Notes: generated by a model from the letters alone, not told the origin. Counted from the first letter of the stretch, positions 36,501 through 50,762 are shown. The stretch: DNA of 64,000 nt from Sthenelais limicola (GCA_942159475.1 OW804099.1:14638999-14702998), one strand, 5' to 3'. Translations and numbers: made by a program.

Positions 36501-39500
36501 GCATGTATCCATACATGACATACTCTTGCTGTACCTGTACATATGGTAGCACTTACACACACCTCCCACTGCTTTAATATAAGCCAGCCTGGTGCATGTA
36601 TCCATACATGACATACTCTTGCTGTACCTGTACATATGGTAGCACTTACACACACCTCCCACTGCTTTAATATAAGCCAGCCTGGTGCATGTATCCATAC
36701 ATGACATACTCACTCTTGCTGTACCTGTACATATGGTAGCACTTACACACCTCCCACTGCTTTAATATAAGCCAGCCTGGTGCATGTATCCATACATGAC
36801 ATACTCTTGCTGCACCTGTACATATGGTAGCACTTACACACACCTCCCACTGCTTTAATTTAAGCCAGCCTGGTGCATGTATCCATACATGACATACTCA
36901 CTCTTGCTGCACCTGTACATATGGTAGCACTTACACACCTCCCACTGCTTTAATATAAGCCAGCCTGGTGCATGTATCCATACATGACATACTCTTGCTG
37001 CACCTGTACATATGGTAGCACTTACATACACCTCCCACTGCTTTAATATAAGCCAGCCTGGTGCATGTATCCATACATGACATACTCTTGCTGCACCTGT
37101 ACATATGGTAGCACTTACATACACCTCCCACTGCTTTAATTTAAGCCAGCCTGGTGCATGTATCCATACATGACATACTCACTCTTGCTGCACCTGTACA
37201 TATGGTAGCACTTACACACCTCCCACTGCTTTAATATAAGCCAGCCTGGTGCATGTATCCATACATGACATACTCTTGCTGCACCTGTACATATGGTAGC
37301 ACTTACACACCTCCCACTGCTTTAATATCAGCCAGCCTGGTGCATGTATCCATACATGACATACTCACTCTTGCTGCACCTGTACATATGGTAGCACTTA
37401 CACACCTCCCACTGCTTTAATATAAGCCAGCCTGGTGCATGTATCCATACATGACATACTCACTCTTGCTGCACCTGTACATATGGTAGCACTTACACAC
37501 CTCCCACTGCTTTAATATAAGCCAGCCTGGTGCATGTATCCATACATGACATACTCTTGCTGTACCTGTACATATGGTAGCACTTACACACCTACCACTG
37601 CTTTAATATAAGCCAGCCTGGTGCATGTATCCATACATGACATACTCTTGCTGCACCTGTACATATGGTAGCACTTACACACACCTCCCACTGCTTTAAT
37701 ATAAGCCAGCCTGGTGCATGTATCCATACATGACATACTCTTGCTGCACCTGTACATATGGTAGCACTTACACACCTCCCACTGCTTTAATATAAGCCAG
37801 CCTGGTGGATGTATCCATACATGACATACTCTTGCTGCACCTGTACATATGGTAGCACTTACACACCTCCCACTGCTTTAATATAAGCTAGCCTGGTGCA
37901 TGTATCCATACATGACATACTCTTGCTGCACCTGTACATATGGTAGCACTTACACACACCTCCCACTGCTTTAATATAAGCCAGCCTGGTGCATGTATCC
38001 ATACATGACATACTCACTCTTGCTGCACCTGTACATATGGTAGCACTTACACACCTCCCACTGCTTTAATATAAGCCAGCCTGATGCATGTATCCATACA
38101 TGACATACTCTTGCTGCACCTGTACATATGGTAGCACTTACACACACCTCCCACTGCTTTAATATAAGCCAGCCTGGTGCATGTATCCATACATGACATA
38201 CTCACTCTTGCTGCACCTGTACATATGGTAGCACTTACACACATCTCCCACTGCTTTAATATAAGCCAGCCTGGTGCATGTATCCATACATGACATACTC
38301 TTGCTGCACCTGTACATATGGTAGCACTTACACACCTCCCACTGCTTTAATATAAGCCAGCCTGGTGCATGTATCCATACATGACATACTCTTGCTGCAC
38401 CTGTACATATGGTAGCACTTACACACACCTCCCACTGCTTTAATATAAGCCAGCCTGGTGCATGTATCCATACATGACATACTCTTGCTGCACCTGTACA
38501 TATGGTAGCACCTACACACCTCCCACTGCTTTAATATAAGCTAGACTGGTGGATGTATCCATACATGACACACTCTTGCTGCACCTGTACATATGGTAGC
38601 ACTTACACACCTCCCACTGCTATAATATAAGCCAGCCTGGTGCATGTATCCATACATGACATACTCTTGCTGCACCTGTACATATGGTAGCACTTACACA
38701 CCTCCCACTGCTTTAATATAAGCCAGCCTGGTGCATGTATCCATACATGACATACTCTTGCTGCACCTGTACATATGGTAGCACTTACACACCTCCCACT
38801 GCTTTAATATAAGCCATCCTGGTGCATGTATCCATACATGACATACTCTTGCTGCACCTGTACATATGGTAGCACTTACACACCTCCCACTGCTTTAATA
38901 TAAGCCAGCCTGGTGCATGTATCCATACATGACATACTCTTGCTGCACCTGTACATATGGTAGCACTTACACACACCTCCCACTGCTTTAATATAAGCCA
39001 GCCTGGTGCATGTATCCATACATGACATACTCACTCTTGCTGCACCTGTACATATGGTAGCACTTACACACCTCCCCCTGCTTTAATATAAGCCAGCCTG
39101 GTGCATGTATCCATACATGACATACTCTTGTTGCACCTGTACATATGGTAGCACCTACACACCTCCCACTGCTTTAATATAAGCCAGCCTGGTGCATGTA
39201 TCCATACATGACATACTCACTCTTGCTGCACCTGTACATATGGTAGCACTTACACACCTCCCACTGCTTTAATATAAGCCAGCCTGGTGCATGTATCCAC
39301 ACATGACATACTCTTGCTGCACCTGTACATATGGTAGCACCTACACACCTCCCACTGCTTTAATATAAGCCAGCCTGGTGCATGTATCCATACATGACAT
39401 ACTCACTCTTGCTGCACCTGTACATATGGTAGCACTTACACACCTCCCACTGCTTTAATATAAGCCAGCCTGGTGCATGTATCCATACATGACATACTCT

Positions 39501-39620
39501 TGCTGCACCTGTACATATGGTAGCACTTACACACCTCCCACTGCTTTAATATAAGCCAGCCTGGTGCATGTATCCATACATGACATACTCTTGCTGCACC
39601 TGTACATATGGTAGCACTTG
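24507..39620. repeat. 91-97-bp minisatellite array, about 160 copies, 15.1 kb
   Basis: The unit is CACCTGTACATATGGTAGCA ... TTAATATAAGCCAGCCTGGT ... CTCTTGCTG, 91 bp, with +2 (ACACAC) and +4 (CTCACTC) length variants. Because 91 is not a multiple of three, the minus strand reads as short overlapping ORFs in all frames; these are artefacts. Rare variants recur at fixed long distances: CACAACACACTCCTG at 26173 and 28599 is 2426 bp apart, and blocks near 31612 and 35059 are 3447 bp apart. This shows duplication of multi-kilobase blocks. On the minus strand most units contain GTGTGTAAGTG, a donor-like motif, and TGTACAGGTG, acceptor-like. Confidence 0.97.
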
Positions 39621-40825
39621 TCAAAGATAGTTGAAGCATAGTATCTGTGCTGCTGTGCCTCAACATAATAATGTAACTGTGTCATTCCATCTGATGCAAT
39701 TGGTTTTACAATTCATTTCTGCTAGGATCTGGCTCCTTTCAAAGTCAGTATTTTCTGAATGTGGATTCTACATATTTATTGACATATTATGTAAATACAT
39801 TTTAGATGTAGGAGGGTGTTGGGCAAGAGATAAGTTAAGGTGTAATAGGACGCATAAGTGTCATGGCGGCAGGGTGTGAATTAATGAAAATTAGTCGCAT
39901 AGTTGTACCAATCTGTGGACCGGAAGTAAATGATCCCCATAGAGTTAGCATTGGGGCGCTAAATAATCACTCTTTACATCGCCCCAGTAATGGTTTGACT
40001 ATTATGAAGGCTATAGTTGAAATTGTTTGCCTCTAAAGATGGATATATGTAAGTTAGAACTCATAAAATTATATGATGGATGAACAAACAGAGATTATTT
40101 ATCTCCTCAATGTTGGTGCTATGGGAGCTTTGCGCGACATGTCCACATGACGTCATGAAACTGCCACAGTTGCGTGACTCAAAAAATCGCTGCCGTGGAC
40201 TACTTACACGCCCTATGCTAAAGCACACAGTTATTCTTATTCTTAAAATCATTAAGAGGCAAAAAATTAAAGTGATGACCATCGTTTTGTTATATAGAAA
40301 GAAAGAAACTATCACATAGTTTACTTAATCCGATCTTCAAAGATATGAACAATGATCTCCTCAAGTCAATATATTCCTTACCTCAGGAGGACACGAGTTC
40401 TACTTTGGGTATAAAACTGACATTTAGCTGATGTAAATATGATAATTCAAACATTGACACCAAGTACCAAGTATTTTATTTATTGATCTGATTTTCTATG
40501 CGTCAGACATCGTTTGCAGGATAATACAGTTATACAGTTTATATTTCAATACTTATAATTTGTCATGTGCCAAAGAAAAATCTCAAAAATTATATAGGAT
40601 CTAAAAATCCATTTTCTCAACTCTTAACTCATTTCTCATTCATGATAAGCCATCCATATAAAACGTCTTTTACAAAGTAATTACTGTAAGGATGAAGGCT
40701 ATCATTCACAAACAGAAATATTGTTAGAGAACATCCATGAACATATTTAAAACAAACCATACATTGCTGATGTAAATGATAGCAATAACTGTTGGTATAT
40801 GGCGGGACCGATCATATTAGCCTAG
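39621..40825. other. unique sequence between arrays
   Basis: I see no supported gene. Overlapping ORFs on both strands near 40061-40319 show no recognisable motif. An inverted-repeat-like pair GGGGCG / CGCCCC occurs near 39954-39985. Confidence 0.5.
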
Positions 40826-41720
40826 TTATATACTTATTATTGTCAGTTAATGTTCCTCATCACTTTGGTCTTATTTCTACATCAGGCTGTCACCCAGTGT
40901 GACACATATACTTGTTAGTGTCAGTTAATGTTAATGGAGGAGCTGACAGCTCTTGTATACAGTATGTCTACATCAGGCTGTCACCCACTGTCACACATAT
41001 ACTTGTTAGTGACAGTTAATATTAATGGAGGAGCTGACAGCTCTTGTATACAGTATATCTACATCAGGCTGTCACCCACTGTCACACATATACTTGTTAA
41101 TGTCAGTTAATGTTAATGGAGGAGCTGACAGCTCTTGTATACAGTATGTCTACATCAGGCTGTCACCCACTGTCACACATATACTTGTTAGTGTTAGTTA
41201 ATGTTAATGGAGGAGCTGACAGCTCTTGTATACAGTATGTCTACATCAGGCTGTCACCCACTGTCACACATATACTTGTTAGTGTCAGTTAATGTTAATG
41301 GAGGAGCTGACAGCTCTTGTATACAGTATGTCTACATCAGGCTGTCACCCACTGTCACACATATACTTGTTAGTGTCAGTTAATGTTAATGGAGGAGCTG
41401 ACAGCTCTTGTATACAGTATGTCTACATCAGGCTGTCACCCACTGTCACACATGTACTTGTTAGTGACAGTTAATGTTAATGGAGGAGCTGACAGCTCTT
41501 GTATACAGTATGTCTACATCAGGCTGTCACCCACTGTCACACATGTACTTGTTAGTGACAGTTAATGTTAATGGAGGAGCTGACAGCTCTTGTATACAGT
41601 ATGTCTACATCAGGCTGTCACCCACTGTCACACATATACTTGTTAGTGTCAGTTAATGTTAATGGAGGAGCTGACAGCTCTTGTATACAGTAGTTCTACA
41701 TCAGGCGGTCACCCACTGTG
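40826..41720. repeat. 91-bp minisatellite overlapping the stop codon of terminal exon 2, about 9-10 copies
   Basis: The unit is 91 bp and includes CAGTTAATGTTAATGGAGGA and CATCAGGCTGTCACCCACTG. The last copy runs into exon 2: its CATCAGGCGGTCACCCACTG at 41699-41718 is the minus-strand code for QWVTA plus the TGA stop. Each unit therefore carries a copy of the last five codons and stop. It is unrelated by eye to the larger 91-bp array despite the same length. Confidence 0.93.
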
Positions 41721-42343
41721 GTTCATACAACAGTTTAGCCTTACGCTGCAGGTGAGCCTCATGGTGCTGAGGTGTGGAGCTGATAGCTCTTGTCAACTTT
41801 AGGCTTATCACTAGAGACTGAGCCTCAGGACTGGTTACTCTAGCATTAGTAGCAGTAGTAGAGACTGACCAGCCTGGCTGTGAGGTGAGGCTGGTGTACC
41901 ATGAGCTGAGCTCACTACACTCCACCTCTCCATAATGAACCACCAGCTTATTCAGCTTGTGTGTGAGTGAGTGTAGAGTGGCATGGGTGAGTGCAGAGAG
42001 GAGAGGAGAGAGGCTGGCTGAGGCAGACAGGTACACTGCTAATATATCCATGCTGTGTGTACTGGATGTGATGTGGTTCATCACCTGCCACCAGGAGTCA
42101 GCACTGACTGGGGGGCGCTCATCACCATATAGGTCTGTGTACCTATCATCCAGGTTCAGGTGTATGTTATTGCCTGTGTGTGACCACACAGCATGAGGGT
42201 GGTGGATGCTGGAGGAGGTGAGAATGTCCTGGAGGCACCAGGCTGTGAACTGTGTACCATTAGCTGCTGCTACCACCAGCATCCTCCTGTGTGTACTAGG
42301 TACAGGTAACAGTGTACAGGTCTCTCCCTCACTGTCTGTGTAC
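41701..42343 (-). CDS. terminal exon 2, paralogue of terminal exon 1
   Basis: This is an open exon of 643 bp on the minus strand, from the acceptor TTTCTACAG (AG at 42345-42344) to TGA at 41703-41701. The first base finishes a codon from the previous exon (phase 2), as in exon 1, and the read begins YTDSEGETCTLLPVPST. The core is ungapped against exon 1, with shared TAWCLQDI, TDLYG, VSAD, SASLSPLL, SLTHKL, HYGEV / YYGEV and SQPGW / TQPGW. Exon 2 lacks the nine-residue repeats. The open frame continues upstream for about 480 bp only because the adjoining minisatellite happens to be open; that part is intron by homology with exon 1. No known domain is recognised, so function is unknown. Confidence 0.75.
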
Positions 42344-42362
42344 CTGTAGAAACAAGACACAC
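42344..42362 (-). other. 3' splice site of terminal exon 2
   Basis: On the minus strand TGTGTCTTGTTTCTACAG precedes the exon. The same TGTCTTGTTTCTACA occurs in the neighbouring repeat units, but there it is followed by T, not G, so only the exon-proximal copy makes an AG at this position. Confidence 0.7.
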
Positions 42363-45300
42363 AGTCTGTACCAGTCCACATATACACATATGTAGAAACA
42401 AGACCCACAGTCAGTACCAGTCCCCATACACACATATGTAGAAACAAGACACAGTCTGTACCAGTTCCCATATACACATATGTAGAAACAAGACACACAG
42501 TCAGTCTGTACCAGTCCCTATATACACACATGTAGAAACAAGACCCACAGTCAGTACCAGTCCCCATACACACATATGTAGAAACAAGACACAGTCTGTA
42601 CCAGTCCCCATATACACATATGTAGAAACAAGACACACAGTCTGTACCAGTCCCCATATACACATATGTAGAAACAAGACACACAGTCTGTACCAGTCCC
42701 CATATACACATATATGTAGAAACAAGACACACAGTCAGTCTGTACCAGTCCCCATATACACATATGTAGAAACAAGACACACAGTCTGTACCAGTCCCCA
42801 TATACACATATGTAGAAACAAGACACACAGTCTGTACCAGTCCCTATATACACATATGTAGAAACAAGACACAGTCTGTACCAGTCCCCATATACACATA
42901 TGTAGAAACAAGACACAGTCAGTCTGTACCAGTCCCTATATACACATATGTAGAAACAAGACACAGTCAGTCTGTACCAGTCCCCATATACACATATGTA
43001 GAAACAAGACACAGTCAGTCTGTACCAGTCCCCATATACACATATGTAGAAACAAGACACAGTCAGTCTGTACCAGTCCCTATATACACATATGTAGAAA
43101 CAAGACACACAGTCTGTACCAGTCCCCATATACACATATGTAGAAACAAGACACACAGTCAGTCTGTACCAGTCCCCATATACACATATGTAGAAACAAG
43201 ACACACAGTCAGTCTGTACCAGTCCACATATACACATATGTAGAAACAAGACACAGTCAGTCTGTACCAGTCCCCATATACACATATGTAGAAACAAGAC
43301 ACACAGTCAGTCTGTACCAGTCCCTATACACATATGTAGAAACAAGACACACAGTCTGTACCAGTCCCTATATACACATATGTAGAAACAAGACACAGTC
43401 AGTCTGTACCAGTCCCCATATACACATATGTAGAAACAAGACACAGTCAGTCTGTACCAGTCCCTATATACACATATGTAGAAACAAGACACACAGTCTG
43501 TACCAGTCCCCATATACACATATGTAGAAACAAGACACACAGTCAGTCTGTACCAGTCCCCATATACACATATGTAGAAAGAAGACACACAGTCAGTCTG
43601 TACCCGTCCCCATATACACATATGTAGAAACAAGACACAGTCTGTACCAGTCCACATATACACATATGTAGAAACAAGACACACAGTCAGTCTGTACCAG
43701 TCCCTATATACACATATGTAGAAACAAGACACACAGTCAGTCTGTACCAGTCCCCATATACACATATGTAGAAACAAGACACACAGTCTGTACCAGTCCC
43801 CATATACACATATGTAGAAACAAGACACAGTCAGTCTGTACCAGTCCCCATATACACATATGTAGAAACAAGACACAGTCAGTCTGTACCAGTCCCTATA
43901 TACACATATGTAGAAACAAGACACACAATCAGTCTGTACCAGTCCACATATACACATATGTAGAAACAAGACACACAGTCTGTACCAGTCCCCATATACA
44001 CATATGTAGAAACAAGACACACAGTCTGTACCAGTCCCCATATACACATATGTAGAAACAAGACACAGTCTGTACCAGTCCCCATATACACATATGTAGA
44101 AACAAGACACAGTCAGTCTGTACCAGTCCCTATATACACATATGTAGAAACAAGACACAGTCAGTCTGTACCAGTCCCTATATACACATATGTAGAAACA
44201 AGACACACAGACAGTCTGTACCAGTCCCCATACACATATGTAGAAACAAGACACACAGTCAGTCTGTACCAGTCCCCTTATACACATATGTAGAAACAAG
44301 ACACAGTCTGTACCAGTCCCCATATACACATATGTAGAAACAAGACACAGTCTGTACCAGTCCCCATATACACATATGTAGAAACAAGACACAGTCAGTC
44401 TGTACCAGTCCCTATATACACATATGTAGAAACAAGACACAGTCAGTCTGTACCAGTCCCCATATACACATATGTAGAAACAAGACACACAGTCAGTCTG
44501 TACCAGTCCCTATATACACATATGTAGAAACAAGACACAGTCAGTCTGTACCAGTCCACATATACACATATGTAGAAACAAGACACACAGTCTGTACCAG
44601 TCCCTATATACACATATGTAGAAACAAGACACAGTCAGTCTGTACCAGTCCCCATATACACATATGTAGAAACAAGACACACAGTCTGTACCAGTCCCTA
44701 TATACACATATGTAGAAACAAGACACACAGTCTGTCTGTACCAGTCCCCATATACACATATGTAGAAACAAGACACAGTCAGTCTGTACCAGTCCACATA
44801 TACACATATGTAGAAACAAGACACAGTCAGTCTGTACCAGTCCCCATATACACATATGTAGAAACAAGACACAGTCAGTCTGTACCAGTCCCTATATACA
44901 CATATGTAGAAACAAGACACAGTCAGTCTGTACCAGTCCACATATACACATATGTAGAAACAAGACACAGTCAGTCTGTACCAGTCCCCATATACACATA
45001 TGTAGAAACAAGACACAGTCAGTCTGTACCAGTCCCTATACACATATGTAGAAACAAGACACACAGTCTGTACCAGTCCCTATATACACATATGTAGAAA
45101 CAAGACATACAGTCTGTACCAGTCCCCATATACACATATGTAGAAACAAGACACACAGTCAGTCTGTACCAGTCCCCATATACACATATGTAGAAAGAAG
45201 ACACACAGTCAGTCTGTACCCGTCCCCATATACACATATGTAGAAACAAGACACAGTCTGTACCAGTCCACATATACACATATGTAGAAACAAGACACAC

Positions 45301-48300
45301 AGTCAGTCTGTACCAGTCCCTATATACACATATGTAGAAACAAGACACACAGTCAGTCTGTACCAGTCCCCATATACACATATGTAGAAACAAGACACAC
45401 AGTCTGTACCAGTCCCCATATACACATATGTAGAAACAAGACACAGTCAGTCTGTACCAGTCCCCATATACACATATGTAGAAACAAGACACAGTCAGTC
45501 TGTACCAGTCCCTATATACACATATGTAGAAACAAGACACACAATCAGTCTGTACCAGTCCACATATACACATATGTAGAAACAAGACACACAGTCTGTA
45601 CCAGTCCCCATATACACATATGTAGAAACAAGACACACAGTCTGTACCAGTCCCCATATACACATATGTAGAAACAAGACACAGTCTGTACCAGTCCCCA
45701 TATACACATATGTAGAAACAAGACACAGTCAGTCTGTACCAGTCCCTATATACACATATGTAGAAACAAGACACAGTCAGTCTGTACCAGTCCCTATATA
45801 CACATATGTAGAAACAAGACACACAGACAGTCTGTACCAGTCCACATACACATATGTAGAAACAAGACACACAGTCAGTCTGTACCAGTCCCCTTATACA
45901 CATATGTAGAAACAAGACACAGTCTGTACCAGTCCCCATATACACATATACATGTAGAAACAAGACACAGTCTGTACCAGTCCCCATATACACATATGTA
46001 GAAACAAGACACAATCAGTCTGTACCAGTCCCTATATACACATATGTAGAAACAAGACACAGTCAGTCTGTACCAGTCCCCATATACACATATGTAGAAA
46101 CAAGACACACAGTCAGTCTGTACCAGTCCCTATATACACATATGTAGAAACAAGACACAGTCAGTCTGTACCAGTCCACATATACACATATGTAGAAACA
46201 AGACACACAGTCTGTACCAGTCCCTATATACACATATGTAGAAACAAGACACAGTCTGTACCAGTCCCCATATACACATATGTAGAAACAAGACACAGTC
46301 AGTCTGTACCAGTCCCTATATACACATATGTAGAAACAAGACACAGTCAGTCTGTACCAGTCCCCATATACACATATGTAGAAACAAGACACAGTCAGTC
46401 TGTACCAGTCCCCATATACACATATGTAGAAACAAGACACAGTCAGTCTGTACCAGTCCCTATATACACATATGTAGAAACAAGACACACAGTCTGTACC
46501 AGTCCCCATATACACATATGTAGAAACAAGACACACAGTCAGTCTGTACCAGTCCCCATATACACATATGTAGAAACAAGACACACAGTCAGTCTGTACC
46601 AGTCCACATATACACATATGTAGAAACAAGACACAGTCAGTCTGTACCAGTCCCCATATACACATATGTAGAAACAAGACACACAGTCAGTCTGTACCAG
46701 TCCCTATACACATATGTAGAAACAAGACACACAGTCTGTACCAGTCCCTATATACACATATGTAGAAACAAGACATACAGTCTGTACCAGTCCCCATATA
46801 CACATATGTAGAAACAAGACACACAGTCAGTCTGTACCAGTCCCCATATACACATATGTAGAAAGAAGACACACAGTCAGTCTGTACCCGTCCCCATATA
46901 CACATATGTAGAAACAAGACACAGTCTGTACCAGTCCACATATACACATATGTAGAAACAAGACACACAGTCAGTCTGTACCAGTCCCTATATACACATA
47001 TGTAGAAACAAGACACACAGTCAGTCTGTACCAGTCCCCATATACACATATGTAGAAACAAGACACACAGTCTGTACCAGTCCCCATATACACATATGTA
47101 GAAACAAGACACAGTCAGTCTGTACCAGTCCCCATATACACATATGTAGAAACAAGACACAGTCAGTCTGTACCAGTCCCTATATACACATATGTAGAAA
47201 CAAGACACACAATCAGTCTGTACCAGTCCACATATACACATATGTAGAAAGAAGACACACAGTCTGTACCAGTCCCCATATACACATATGTAGAAACAAG
47301 ACACACAGTCTGTACCAGTCCCCATATACACATATGTAGAAACAAGACACAGTCTGTACCAGTCCCCATATACACATATGTAGAAACAAGACACAGTCAG
47401 TCTGTACCAGTCCCTATATACACATATGTAGAAACAAGACACAGTCAGTCTGTACCAGTCCCTTTATACACATATGTAGAAACAAGACACACAGACAGTC
47501 TGTACCAGTCCCCATACACATATGTAGAAACAAGACACACAGTCAGTCTGTACCAGTCCCCTTATACACATATGTAGAAACAAGACACAGTCTGTACCAG
47601 TCCCCATATACACATATGTAGAAACAAGACACAGTCTGTACCAGTCCCCATATACACATATATGTAGAAACAAGACACAGTCAGTCTGTACCAGTCCCTA
47701 TATACACATATGTAGAAACAAGACACAGTCAGTCTGTACCAGTCCCCATATACACATATGTAGAAACAAGACACACAGTCAGTCTGTACCAGTCCCTATA
47801 TACACATATGTAGAAACAAGACACAGTCAGTCTGTACCAGTCCACATATACACATATGTAGAAACAAGACACACAGTCTGTACCAGTCCCTATATACACA
47901 TATGTAGAAACAAGACACAGTCAGTCTGTACCAGTCCCCGTATACACATATGTAGAAACAAGACACACAGTCTGTACCAGTCCCTATATACACATATGTA
48001 GAAACAAGACACAGTCAGTCTGTACCAGTCCCCATATACACATATGTAGAAACAAGACACAGTCAGTCTGTACCAGTCCCCATATACACATATGTAGAAA
48101 CAAGACACAGTCTGTACCAGTCCCCATATACACATATGTAGAAACAAGACACAGTCAGTCTGTACCAGTCCCCATATACACATATGTAGAAACAAGACAC
48201 ACAGTCTGTACCAGTCCCTATATACACATATGTAGAAACAAGACACACAGTCTGTCTGTACCAGTCCCCATATACACATATGTAGAAACAAGACACAGTC

Positions 48301-50762
48301 AGTCTGTACCAGTCCCCATATACACATATGTAGAAACAAGACACACAGTCTGTACCAGTCCCTATATACACATATGTAGAAACAAGACACACAGTCTGTC
48401 TGTACCAGTCCCCATATACACATATGTAGAAACAAGACACAGTCAGTCTGTACCAGTCCACATATACACATATGTAGAAACAAGACACAGTCAGTCTGTA
48501 CCAGTCCCCATATACACATATGTAGAAACAAGACACAGTCAGTCTGTACCAGTCCCTATATACACATATGTAGAAACAAGACACACAGTCTGTACCAGTC
48601 CCCATATACACATATGTAGAAACAAGACACACAGTCAGTCTGTACCAGTCCCCATATACACATATGTAGAAACAAGACACACAGTCAGTCTGTACCAGTC
48701 CACATATACACATATGTAGAAACAAGACACAGTCAGTCTGTACCAGTCCCCATATACACATATGTAGAAACAAGACACACAGTCAGTCTGTACCAGTCCC
48801 TATACACATATGTAGAAACAAGACACACAGTCTGTACCAGTCCCTATATACACATATGTAGAAACTAGACATACAGTCTGTACCAGTCCCCATATACACA
48901 TATGTAGAAACAAGACACACAGTCAGTCTGTACCAGTCCCCATATACACATATGTAGAAAGAAGACACACAGTCAGTCTGTACCCGTCCCCATATACACA
49001 TATGTAGAAACAAGACACAGTCTGTACCAGTCCACATATACACATATGTAGAAACAAGACACACAGTCAGTCTGTACCAGTCCCTATATACACATATGTA
49101 GAAACAAGACACACAGTCAGTCTGTACCAGTCCCCATATACACATATGTAGAAACAAGACACACAGTCTGTACCAGTCCCCATATACACATATGTAGAAA
49201 CAAGACACAGTCAGTCTGTACCAGTCCCCATATACACATATGTAGAAACAAGACACAGTCAGTCTGTACCAGTCCCTATATACACATATGTAGAAACAAG
49301 ACACACAATCAGTCTGTACCAGTCCACATATACACATATGTAGAAACAAGACACACAGTCTGTACCAGTCCCCATATACACATATGTAGAAACAAGACAC
49401 ACAGTCTGTACCAGTCCCCATATACACATATGTAGAAACAAGACACAGTCTGTACCAGTCCCTATATACACATATGTAGAAACAAGACACAGTCAGTCTG
49501 TACCAGTCCCTATATACACATATGTAGAAACAAGACACACAGTCTGTACCAGTCCCCATATACACATATGTAGAAACAAGACACAGTCAGTCTGTACCAG
49601 TCCCTATATACACATATGTAGAAACAAGACACAGTCAGTCTGTACCAGTCCCTATATACACATATGTAGAAACAAGACACACAGACAGTCTGTACCAGTC
49701 CCCATACACATATGTAGAAACAAGACACACAGTCAGTCTGTACCAGTCCCCTTATACACATATGTAGAAACAAGACACAGTCTGTACCAGTCCCCATATA
49801 CACATATGTAGAAACAAGACACAGTCTGTACCAGTCCCCATATACACATATGTAGAAACAAGACACAGTCAGTCTGTACCAGTCCCTATATACACATATG
49901 TAGAAACAAGACACAGTCAGTCTGTACCAGTCCCCATATACACATATGTAGAAACAAGACACACAGTCAGTCTGTACCAGTCCCTATATACACATATGTA
50001 GAAACAAGACACAGTCAGTCTGTACCAGTCCACATATACACATATGTAGAAACAAGACACACAGTCTGTACCAGTCCTTATATACACATATGTAGAAACA
50101 AGACACAGTCAGTCTGTACCAGTCCCCATATACACATATGTAGAAACAAGACACACAGTCTGTACCAGTCCCTATATACACATATGTAGAAACAAGACAC
50201 ACAGTCTGTCTGTACCAGTCCCCATATACACATATGTAGAAACAAGACACAGTCAGTCTGTACCAGTCCACATATACACATATGTAGAAACAAGACACAC
50301 AGTCAGTCTGTACCAGTCCCCATATACACATATATGTAGAAACAAGACACAGTCAGTCTGTACCAGTCCCCATATACACATATGTAGAAACAAGACACAG
50401 CCTGTACCAGTCCCCATATACACATATGCAGAAACAAGACACAGTCTGTACCAGTCCCCATATACACATATGTAGGAACAAGACACACAGTCAGTCTGTA
50501 CCAGTCCCCATATACACATATGTAGAAACAAGACACACAGTCAGTCTGTACCAGTCCCCATATACTCATATGTAGAAACAAGACACAGTCAGTCTGTACC
50601 AGTCCACATATACACATATGTAGAAACAAGACACACAGTCTGTACCAGTCCCCATATACACATATGTAGAAACAAGACACAGTCAGTCTGTACCAGTCCC
50701 TATATACACATATGTAGAAACAAGACACAGTCAGTCTGTACCAGTCCCCATGTACACATATG
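42344..50762. repeat. 44-50-bp minisatellite array, about 180 copies, 8.4 kb
   Basis: The unit is GTAGAAACAAGACACAGTCT plus GTACCAGTCC, CCATATACACATAT, 44 bp, with +2 (ACAC) and +4 (AGTCAGTC) variants giving 44, 46, 48 and 50 bp. The marker GAAGACACAC...TACCCGTCCC recurs at 43581, 45197, 46865 and 48961, spacings of 1616, 1668 and 2096 bp, so the array is organised in higher-order blocks. Long minus-strand ORFs (up to 393 codons) are by-products. It occupies the intron side of terminal exon 2. Confidence 0.97.

Noticed and set aside
24507..39620. CRISPR array or CRISPR-like repeat-spacer structure
   Set aside because: The whole 91-bp unit is repeated; there are no unique spacers, and the setting is an animal genome.
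24500..39666. Short Cys-rich peptides (CKCYHMYRCSKS type) as toxin-like or secreted peptides
   Set aside because: The same unit is read in all three frames; there is no signal peptide and no start context, so the Cys content is incidental.
39954..39985. GGGGCG / CGCCCC hairpin as a terminator or regulatory element
   Set aside because: It is a short isolated inverted repeat with no adjoining gene.
40061..40319. Overlapping ORFs on both strands (about 80 codons each)
   Set aside because: There is no motif, splice-site support or repeat copy to support either; the length is within chance for this base composition.
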